This document shows, piece after piece, positions 34,350 to 41,900 of a DNA stretch of 64,000 nucleotides (positions are counted from its first letter, which is position 1; every line of letters starts with the position of its first letter). Position numbers and translations under genes: made by a program. The stretch covers positions 1 to 64,000 of the IMG/VR virus record IMGVR_UViG_3300022689_000178; one strand, 5' to 3'. The notes under the pieces are model-generated. The model saw only the letters and a list, made by a program, of their open reading frames with translations. It did no database searches and had not been told where the DNA came from. The DNA comes from a virus.

Positions 34350-35126
34350 ATGAAAATTTTCAACAAAAACGGTAACCCAATCCCAGGTTACAAACAATTG
34401 AGCCGTTCAGATAACGGCAATTTATTGAATGTTTGCAAGGAGTCATATACTCCGATGCCAAACGAAATTTTTGAAGAGAGTGTTGAAAAACTTTCAGAGA
34501 TTACCGGCTACAAAATTAAAGAATATCACGATTTAGTTGGCGGCAATATTATACTTGCATATTTAGATGCCAGTATAGTAAAATGGAATGGAGAAAAGGT
34601 ACAAAGATTTATGGTCGTAGGTAACAGCCATAATGGGAAAAGTGCTTTTTTTATCGGTGAACATACAGTTATGATCCGATGCGAAAACCAATTCAACTTG
34701 ATTAGACAAGGGCTTAAAGTATACCATACGCAGAACTATCAGGTGAATACGAATTCACTAATGACAAATATTAATGAATTTAAAAAATTGACAAAATCCA
34801 CTGACAAAAAGATGTTGGATTTTGCAAGGGTGAAAATTACCCCCCAAATGATAGATGCCGGAATAAAGTATTTACTGCAATTACCACAAAACGAAACACA
34901 GAAAACCATTAGCACCCGTAAAAGAAATATTTGGGGTGAGATGGAAAGCGCAATTAATAAAGAAACTAAAGCGCTTGGTAGGAATTTATTTGGTTTCTTT
35001 AACGGTGTTACATATTACACCAGCAATATCCGAAAAGTTAAAGACTCTAATTATAACAGCTATTTTGGGAGTAACGCACGTTTAAATAACCATGCCATTG
35101 AATATTGTGAAACGGTAATGCAATAA
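34350..35126 (+). CDS. DUF932 phage/plasmid-like protein, 258 aa
   Basis: ATG 34350 is preferred to an upstream in-frame ATG (34212), whose extra residues translate promoter-like repeat DNA. FEESVEKLSEITGYKI, FMVVGNSHNGKSAFFIGEHTVMIRC (in part), and KRNIWGEMESAINKET follow the DUF932 family (TIGR03299), common on phages and plasmids but of unknown function. It forms its own unit, between terminators at 34187 and 35137. Confidence 0.65.
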   Translation: MKIFNKNGNPIPGYKQLSRSDNGNLLNVCKESYTPMPNEIFEESVEKLSEITGYKIKEYHDLVGGNIILAYLDASIVKWNGEKVQRFMVVGNSHNGKSAFFIGEHTVMIRCENQFNLIRQGLKVYHTQNYQVNTNSLMTNINEFKKLTKSTDKKMLDFARVKITPQMIDAGIKYLLQLPQNETQKTISTRKRNIWGEMESAINKETKALGRNLFGFFNGVTYYTSNIRKVKDSNYNSYFGSNARLNNHAIEYCETVMQ

Positions 35127-35136
35127 TTGATAATTT

Positions 35137-35175
35137 AATAGCAGGGTAAAAAAATATAATTTATCCTGCTATTTA
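35137..35175 (+). terminator. Rho-independent terminator
   Basis: AATAGCAGG and CCTGCTATT form a 9-bp stem around an AT-rich loop, followed by TATTTTAAT. Closes the DUF932 unit. Confidence 0.7.
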
Positions 35176-35269
35176 TTTTAATAAACAATAAAAAAATTAT
35201 TTTAATATATTATTTTGTGATTATAAGATATTATCAATTCACAAATTTAATGGATATAAAAAAAGCATT

Positions 35270-35557
35270 ATGGAAGTACACCAATATATAATAAAACACA
35301 ATTTAGACTCATCAATCGAATTTAACAAAATAGCTAAAACAGCATTTTGCAATGATTTGAATGATGAATTTAATGAAAAAATTGTATTTTGGGACGCAAA
35401 AAATAGCTATATTAATTTCCAAATAGCTGTTCAGAGCATCCGGAATAAATGGGATGCAATTAACAAAAAAACTGGAAAATTATCTGAGCTGTTTTGGGGA
35501 TATTTTTATGCAAGCAATATAGTCCCTAAAAGAAAAAAGTTCTTTGGAAATTATTAA
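35270..35557 (+). CDS. Hypothetical protein, 95 aa
   Basis: A soluble helical protein (NSYINFQIAVQSIRNKWDAINKKTGKLSELFWG). The 94-base gap upstream has CACAAATTTA, a fragment of the direct repeat seen at 33720 and 34231. It begins a run of small accessory genes. No family recognised. Confidence 0.5.
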   Translation: MEVHQYIIKHNLDSSIEFNKIAKTAFCNDLNDEFNEKIVFWDAKNSYINFQIAVQSIRNKWDAINKKTGKLSELFWGYFYASNIVPKRKKFFGNY

Positions 35558-35575
35558 TCTTAATTTTATTTGAAA

Positions 35576-35758
35576 ATGGAGAAAGTAGCAAAAATAATAA
35601 TAATATCTTCATGGATATTAAGTCTTCTATTGTTAATGATTAGTATAGGACAATACATAATGTTAAAACAAGTTGAATGGATATATATCAGTATATTTGT
35701 ATTATGTATCAATACAGCAATATTAAATTGGATTTATAAACTTAAAAAACATAAATAA
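35576..35758 (+). CDS. Small two-helix membrane protein, 60 aa
   Basis: ATG 35576 is preferred to TTG 35570. Hydrophobic segments lie at about residues 6-26 and 34-52, and the C-terminus is basic (KLKKHK). Its stop overlaps the next ATG by one base. No family recognised. Confidence 0.5.
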   Translation: MEKVAKIIIISSWILSLLLLMISIGQYIMLKQVEWIYISIFVLCINTAILNWIYKLKKHK

Positions 35759-36129
35759 TGTATATAGTAGCATATCAGTATGGAAAAACTCATTGTAAGG
35801 GAAATAATGGTCATGAAAATTGTATTTATTGGCCGGTTAAAAAAACAAGTTTAGAACTTGCAGAACTTGAATTGTTGAGGGCAGCTAACAGAACAAAACA
35901 TTTAATTCCTATAATGGACGAAGATTGTTCAAAGGAATATAAAGTTAAATGGAAAGATTTATATATGATATATGATAAAGAAAAAAATTATATTGTATGG
36001 ACGAGTGGTAATGAAAAATTGCCATTATCCAAAGATATAGATGTTGTGATAATACCTGAGAATAAATTTAAAAAATACAATTTAAAACCAGATAAACTTC
36101 ATCAAAATTTAGGAGCATATAAAGAATAG
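35758..36129 (+). CDS. Hypothetical protein, 123 aa
   Basis: A soluble protein with a Cys/His-containing N-terminal stretch (YGKTHCKGNNGHENCIYWPVK) that might bind a metal. A beta-rich middle follows. Translation is coupled to the membrane protein upstream. No family recognised. Confidence 0.5.
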   Translation: MYIVAYQYGKTHCKGNNGHENCIYWPVKKTSLELAELELLRAANRTKHLIPIMDEDCSKEYKVKWKDLYMIYDKEKNYIVWTSGNEKLPLSKDIDVVIIPENKFKKYNLKPDKLHQNLGAYKE

Positions 36130-36155
36130 ATTTATTAACTTTAAAAATTATTATT

Positions 36156-36647
36156 ATGAAAAAAAGAATAGTGTTTAGACAAGGAAGCAAAGATCGATTA
36201 ATTTCAGAAATAATCACAAATCGCATTAAAATAATTATAATTGCGGATTCTGAAATAAAAGACAGTATAGAAATCGGACGTGTATATGAAACTGAATTAA
36301 AACCTATGCGAAATGGCAATGGATATATCGCAAAACAAGTTAAATTAATAACAAAAGATGAAATTTCATTTATCCAAAGTAAAGATGAAATAAATATTTT
36401 AATAAACAAAAAAGAAACCGGAATTAAATGGAAACCGGAACAAAGTGATGAGTATATAAAAAAGTTAATTGCCGAAATAAAATATTATATCAAATATAAT
36501 AATATCATAATACAAGGTAATGAATTTGATATATTTAGACAATCATTAACTGCTGCAATTAATGAAATGTATGATAAATATACAAGGAAAATTATTAAGT
36601 CATATACAAAACAAAAAAAAGAAAGAAAAATTGGAGTACTATGTTAG
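36156..36647 (+). CDS. Hypothetical protein, 163 aa
   Basis: The N-terminal half has alternating strands (IVFRQGSKDRLISEII, RIKIIIIADSEI, GRVYETELKPM) like a small beta barrel. The C-terminal half is helical and very basic. It overlaps the exonuclease-like gene by 7 bases. No family recognised. Confidence 0.5.
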   Translation: MKKRIVFRQGSKDRLISEIITNRIKIIIIADSEIKDSIEIGRVYETELKPMRNGNGYIAKQVKLITKDEISFIQSKDEINILINKKETGIKWKPEQSDEYIKKLIAEIKYYIKYNNIIIQGNEFDIFRQSLTAAINEMYDKYTRKIIKSYTKQKKERKIGVLC

Positions 36648-37342
36648 TAATTAATAAAAATAAAATATTGTTCCTTGCAATAAAAACTTGCCCTATATAC
36701 CAATATGAAAACTTACCTAAAGTATTAAGCATAGATTGGGATAGGGAAAGTAAATATATTGCTAATGAACAAAATTTATCCAAGAAAGAAATCTATGATA
36801 AATTTGCATCATATAATTCAAATTTTGCTAAAGTGATATTAATTTCATTAGCAAAATGGGAAGATGATAATATTGTTGTAAAAAATTATCACGGTTCGGA
36901 TAAATTAAGCAGATTTGGGAAGGACATAAGACATATATCATTAAAGCAATATGATATTTTAGCCTATAACGGATTTACGTTTGAATATCCTTTTTTAGCG
37001 CAAAGAATGTTAATGAATAAAATCCGTATACCGGAGGTTTTAAATTTATTTGGATTGAATATATGGCAATATCCGAAAAGATTATTAGATTTGCATAATT
37101 GGTTTAGCTGTGGTAATCATAAAAACAAATATAGTCTGCTATCATTATGTAATAATTTCGGTTTAAATATTGAAAACTATAATATTTTACAACAAGATTG
37201 TATAAATGAATTTTACTTTAATAAAAAAGAAAATTCATTCAAAGCAATTGTTCAAAGCAATATAATAGAATTACAATTGTTAGTAAAATTGCTCTTAATA
37301 ATAAATCGGAAAAACATAAATTTCAACATAACGTATAAATAA
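36641..37342 (+). CDS. PolB-type 3'-5' exonuclease homologue, probably inactive, 233 aa
   Basis: The protein aligns by eye along its whole length with the Bacteroidetes PolB-like 3'-5' exonucleases (DNA_pol_B_exo2). Landmarks are FGKIV-like FAKVILISL, LAYNGFTFEYPFLAQRMLMN, then LLDLHNWFSCG and KYSLLSLCNNFGL. The catalytic acids are gone: motif I, normally DIE, reads A13-I-K15; the FD of motif II is F-E; and the final KD of motif III reads N-I-I. The fold is kept but nuclease activity is unlikely. A DNA-binding decoy or regulator is possible. An intact DnaQ-type exonuclease is encoded at 13675. Confidence 0.65.
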   Translation: MLVINKNKILFLAIKTCPIYQYENLPKVLSIDWDRESKYIANEQNLSKKEIYDKFASYNSNFAKVILISLAKWEDDNIVVKNYHGSDKLSRFGKDIRHISLKQYDILAYNGFTFEYPFLAQRMLMNKIRIPEVLNLFGLNIWQYPKRLLDLHNWFSCGNHKNKYSLLSLCNNFGLNIENYNILQQDCINEFYFNKKENSFKAIVQSNIIELQLLVKLLLIINRKNINFNITYK

Positions 37343-37389
37343 TCGTTTCATATAATAGTTTTTTTTTCATAATAATAATTTTAAAGATA

Positions 37390-37427
37390 AAAGGTCGAAT
37401 TTTAATATTTGGCCTTTTTTTATTTTT
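37390..37427 (+). terminator. Probable rho-independent terminator
   Basis: AAAGGTCGAAT pairs with ATTTGGCCTTT (two G-T pairs) and is followed by a long T run. It separates the accessory genes from the next late unit. Confidence 0.7.
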
Positions 37428-37443
37428 TATATATAAAATTTAT

Positions 37444-37465
37444 CAGTAATATTTAAATTAAATTG
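37444..37465 (+). promoter_or_regulatory. Late-type promoter CAGTAATATT
   Basis: CAGTAATATT at 37444-37453 with TAAATTG at 37459-37465. It lies behind a terminator and 27 bases before the ATG at 37471. Confidence 0.6.
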
Positions 37466-37470
37466 ATACT

Positions 37471-37545
37471 ATGCAATTAGTGAAAGTTATAAAAGAAGGT
37501 AAATTTTATGAATTACCGGAAATAATAGCTACAATATATTTATAA
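37471..37545 (+). CDS. Possible leader peptide gene, 24 aa
   Basis: ATG 37471 to TAA 37545 encodes a 24-residue peptide (begins MQLVKVIKEGKFYELPEI). It lies at the position expected for the first gene of the unit and just upstream of the DUF1353-like gene. It may be a real micro-gene or only a leader. Confidence 0.35.
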   Translation: MQLVKVIKEGKFYELPEIIATIYL

Positions 37546-37560
37546 TAATCCTTTTTTATT

Positions 37561-38004
37561 ATGAATAAGTTTAAATTGACGCATTCATATACTTTATTGT
37601 TTATTAGTTTATCATATAAATTACAGGCATATATTTGTAATGAAATTAATAATAAATATATAGTCGGTAAAAATTATGTATTAACAAGTACTTATATAAA
37701 AATAGATAAAGGTTATAAATGGGATGGTTGTAGTCCTAAATGGAAAATTGGCAAGTATATCATAGGTACACCGGACGGTAAAATAAATAAACAAGATAAT
37801 TTACCTAAATTGTATTATCCAAGTTTAATTCACGATGTTTTATATGATAGTTTTGAAAAACATGGATTAACAAGGAAAATATGTGATTTATTATTTTATG
37901 AATTAGCAAAAGAATATGATTTTCATTTTGCAAAGATTTACTATATTTTTGTGCAAATTTTGGGGGGAGTTTATCATAAATTAAGAAAAAAGAGAATAGC
38001 ATGA
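37561..38004 (+). CDS. DUF1353-like protein, 147 aa
   Basis: The pattern YIKIDKGYKWDGCSPKW, SLIHDVLYDSFEKHGLTRKICDLLFYEL and IYYIFVQILGGVYH follows DUF1353, a small family frequent in phages of many hosts and often near lysis genes. The conserved His-Asp of the LIHDVLY helix is present. Biochemical function is unknown. It overlaps the next gene by four bases. Confidence 0.6.
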   Translation: MNKFKLTHSYTLLFISLSYKLQAYICNEINNKYIVGKNYVLTSTYIKIDKGYKWDGCSPKWKIGKYIIGTPDGKINKQDNLPKLYYPSLIHDVLYDSFEKHGLTRKICDLLFYELAKEYDFHFAKIYYIFVQILGGVYHKLRKKRIA

Positions 38005-38522
38005 ATATTTTATATATATTATTAGAGGTAGGAAAACAAGCGGTAAAAGCAATTGAAGGTACATATAATCCAGATAGTACTTCTGATGTATTTAAGTTAG
38101 TTATAATTGTGATTAGTTCTATTATTAGTGGTTTAATAGGATTAAATATGTATTGGACAAAAAGATATATCAATGAAAATAAAAAATTTAATGAAACATT
38201 AAACGGTAAATTTGAAATATTTGCCGATAAAATGAAAACTGATATATTTGGAGTAAAATTGGATAGTAAACAGTTAGAAAAAGAGATAGAAAGAATAGAC
38301 AAACAAAATAATGTGGATAGGCAAAATAGTACTGAGAGAATAAATAGACATTCAAACGAAATAAAAAAGTTATTATCCAATTATGCTGTTTTACAAAATA
38401 TATTGGAACGGGTAGAAACTACAATTATAAACGTATCTAATGATATTAAACATACCGGAATACTTTCAGAATCTATACGATCACTTCAAGAGCAAATAAA
38501 AGAGTTGAAATCAAAACAATAA
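38001..38522 (+). CDS. Membrane-anchored coiled-coil protein, 173 aa
   Basis: One clear hydrophobic segment (about residues 31-50, KLVIIVISSIISGLIGLNMYW) is followed by ~110 residues of predicted coiled coil (KQLEKEIERIDKQNN, RVETTIINVSNDIKH). The soluble domain could face either side. This layout occurs in phage spanin- or holin-associated proteins. With the DUF1353 neighbour it could belong to a lysis module. No lytic enzyme was seen. Confidence 0.45.
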   Translation: MNILYILLEVGKQAVKAIEGTYNPDSTSDVFKLVIIVISSIISGLIGLNMYWTKRYINENKKFNETLNGKFEIFADKMKTDIFGVKLDSKQLEKEIERIDKQNNVDRQNSTERINRHSNEIKKLLSNYAVLQNILERVETTIINVSNDIKHTGILSESIRSLQEQIKELKSKQ

Positions 38523-38537
38523 TCAATTACATAGATA

Positions 38538-38897
38538 TTATTTTGTAATATCATTTAAAATAACTTTTGGTTTCCAAATTCTTTGTGATGAATGTTGGTT
38601 TTCTTGCCAATGAATAGTACAATTTTTAGTTATTCGTATTGAAATAAATCTAATGAATTTAATAATATCTGAATCTTTTTTCAATTCTATTGGTGGCCAT
38701 AACCAATTTGATTTGTTTTTTATATATGGATTATAATATCCTGCAATAATTTCATTATCCCTTAAAGTAATTATTAAATCATATTCAAAATTATTATAAA
38801 TTATACTTTCATATAATCTTTGTTTTAATTCTCGGATTATATCAAAATTTGTTTTATTATAAGTAGAATAAGATTTGTGTTTAAATAAATGAAACAT
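38538..38897 (-). CDS. Leftward accessory protein, 119 aa
   Basis: Encoded on the opposite strand to nearly all other genes, behind its own dyad-type promoter (38929-38971). The product is soluble, aromatic-rich and mixed alpha/beta (YDLIITLRDNEIIAGYYNPYI). Its orientation, size and separate promoter suggest a moron. The function is unknown. Confidence 0.55.
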   Translation of the reverse strand: MFHLFKHKSYSTYNKTNFDIIRELKQRLYESIIYNNFEYDLIITLRDNEIIAGYYNPYIKNKSNWLWPPIELKKDSDIIKFIRFISIRITKNCTIHWQENQHSSQRIWKPKVILNDITK

Positions 38898-38928
38898 TTT
38901 AATTAATTATTAATTTTTCTAATTAACA

Positions 38929-38971
38929 CAAAATTAAAATAAATATTTATTTGCACTTATGATAATTGTCA
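38929..38971 (-). promoter_or_regulatory. Leftward dyad-type promoter
   Basis: Read leftward, TGACAATTATCA (38971-38960) is followed 35 bases later by TAATTTTG (38936-38929), the same spacing as the rightward copies. It overlaps the rightward late promoter at 38970. Confidence 0.65.
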
Positions 38972-38990
38972 GTAATATTTTAATAAAAAT
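38970..38990 (+). promoter_or_regulatory. Late-type promoter CAGTAATATT, polyvalent protein gene
   Basis: CAGTAATATT at 38970-38979, then TTAATAAAAA. It lies 29 bases upstream of the ATG at 38999 and shares two bases with the leftward dyad. Confidence 0.6.
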
Positions 38991-38998
38991 TTTATAAT

Positions 38999-41900
38999 AT
39001 GAAAAAATATATGGTTAAATACATTAATGAAAAAGTAATACTTTGTCATACTACATTAAATAAATCCTTTTTTTTATCACATGAATTAGAAGTAGTTGAA
39101 ACGAATAATAAAATAATTTCAACTATAAAAAAAGCAAATGCACCCACTAATATATCTACCCCCAAACAAGGTTCTTCATGGTCAGTTGAATTATTGAGAA
39201 ATAATCCAGGTTCAAGATGGATTACATTCAGGGGACATAAAGTATTAATAAGGGGTAATGCTGATGGTACGGCCACAGTCGTATATAGTGGAAATCCTTC
39301 ACATGAACATTTACGAATTATTCCTAAAGAACATAAAGAATATGCAAAAATAAAAGAAGCAAAACAAAAAAGTAATGAACAAAAAGCCGGTGATAGTACA
39401 GAAGTTAAAAGAACAATTACAGAAGTAGGTAAAAAAATTACCAAACAAAAACAAAATTTAATAGTAAATAAAATTACCGAAGGTGAACCATCGGGTGTGG
39501 AAAAAGACATACCAAAAATAGGTAATGAAAAAATTGATATACCAAGCATAAAAAAAGAGGATATACCAGAAAAAAATAAAAATTTTACAAAAGAATTTGA
39601 TAAACTCAATGATAAAGAAAAACAGAAAACTCTCGATGAGTTATTAGATCATGCTAAAAATAAAATAACACAAGATCATGAAGATTCTGTAAAATATTCG
39701 GATTTTGATTCACATAAAAAAGTGAATATTAAAAGTCAAAATCCTTTATTAGATGGAATGGAGATTGACAAGGAAACTGCAATAAATATTGTGGGACATG
39801 AGTTAGCTGCAAAACAAATAAAAAAAGAAGCTGTAAAAGACATCAAAAAAAATGATATTACAAGTCTTGGCAATATAGGTATTACTGATTATGACTTGGA
39901 GGCATTACCATCTGATCCGGTTGCAATAACAGAAACCGTTTTACGTGAAAAGGAAAACAGGATTCGTGCAGAAAAAAATACACAATTTTATAATAATTTA
40001 GATAAAAAATTAGAAGGCCGGTCTAAGCAAATTTCAAATGAAATTACAAAAGGCGCTCATGCCGAATTATATGCGATGTCCAGTTTAATAATGGATGGAA
40101 ATGGTTTTTCTAAAGATATGTTAAAATTTTTGGGTATTGATAATGCCACAAAAATTTTAGCTTCATTAATAGATAAAAAAACAGATAGAGATAAAATAGA
40201 AAAAGATTTAGAAAAAGTTTTATCTAAAAAAAATCAAATTATTGTTAATAACACCTTAGATGCCTACCAACAACAAAATGATATTATTAATGCTTATAAA
40301 GAACAATCAAAGGATATTTATGACGAAAACGGAAATTTAGTATCAAAAAAAATGTTAGCGGCTGCAACTGCTAATGCTAATATTGCGCGTGTTACTAAGG
40401 AACAAAATAAAGAATTAGGAAACGCAACCGGATCGCTACAAACGGCTGCAAGTTTATTAGAAAACATACGTGAAATAAAAGATACTGGTTCTAACGACAT
40501 GGTTTTAGATGGAGGATTAAGCAAAAGAAGTTTGATTCATAAATTGAAAAAATTTGGATTAATAGATTCAGTTAATATAGAAAAAGGAGAAGATGGCAGA
40601 TATAAAGTAACAATCCCAAAAAATCAATTTAATAAAATACTTTCTAATAATACAACAAATGCTAAAATAGATGAAAAAGTAAAAAAAATAAAGGAGGGTG
40701 CAACAGTACGATATGGTAAAGATAGTTTGGCTGCCGGTCAACCTGATTCATTTATTGATTTTATGACTGAAAAAGAATTTAATAAGAACAATGACAAATT
40801 AAATCAAATAAGGCGCAAACAAGCTAATGGAACAAATTTGACAGAAGAAGAGGAGAAATTTTATAATAAATATAATGGATATAATAAGTATGTTAATACA
40901 AAAGGTGAGGAGGGATATACAAGTTCTCAAAAAGAAGGAACAATATTATATGGTAAAAAAATGAAGGCAAGGCTTGATCCTCACCAACAGAAAGCTGTTG
41001 CTATGGCTAATAGTCAAAAACGTTATATAATGGATTTTGGTGCTGGTACTGGGAAAACAATTGCACATTTAGCTTCAATTTCAGATTTGAAAGCAAAAGG
41101 AAAATTGCATAGTGTTGCTGTTATGAGTCCACCATCAAGATTAGTAAAAGAGTTTTTTAAAGATCAAGAAAAATTTTTCCCAAATTTAAAAATGTTAAAT
41201 TTAGATGAGGTTAAAGGAGGGATCGAGGCTAAAAGAAAAGCGATTGAAGATGTTAAAAAAAACGGATATGATATAATAATATCTGGTCATGATTCAATTA
41301 AAAGTGGCATGTTAAAAAATGACAATCCTACTGATTTTGTCGATAATAAGATGAAAGAATTAAGTAAAGCAATAAATACAAATCATGTAAGGAGAACTAA
41401 AAAACAAAAAGAATTGGTAAGTAAATATAAAAGCATTTATTCTAAAAAAGATGGAATAAATCAAATGCGAGAATTATTTAATAAACAATTTGAGGATAAT
41501 AAAGGTTTACCGGAAATAATAGCAAATGTAAAACCATCTTATTTGGGAGTAGATGAGGCACATGAAGTATGGGGTGAAAAAACACAAAGTCAAAAATCTG
41601 AATCTTTACGAAAAATGGCTGATAGTGCAAATCATTTTGTTCCATCGACCGGTACATTAATGAGATCGGGTATAGGAGATTTTGCTAATATTATGAATTT
41701 AACACGGCCAGATTTAGTTCCGGATGTTGATGAATTTAAAAATAAATATGCGCAAGGTATAACCGGAAATGTAACAGAAGGCATCATTAATAATGAAATG
41801 GCAAAAGAAGTAGATGCTGGCATATTAACACATAAAACAGATATTACTCCACAAAAAAAACGAAATATTGATAATCCAGAACATGAAAAATTAGACTTAT

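Noticed and set aside
35107-35121. TTGATAATTTAATAG as a sixth dyad site
   Set aside because: The second half-site (TCA) is missing and no -7 box follows at the required spacing. It lies inside the end of the DUF932 gene.
37805-38380. 191-codon open frame on the - strand
   Set aside because: It lies wholly under two well-supported + strand genes. Its product is low-complexity Phe/Ile/Leu/Ser, as expected from the complement of AT-rich coding DNA, and it has no promoter.
39046-39609. 187-codon open frame on the - strand
   Set aside because: Antisense to the start of the giant polyvalent gene, with the same low-complexity character and no promoter or start context.
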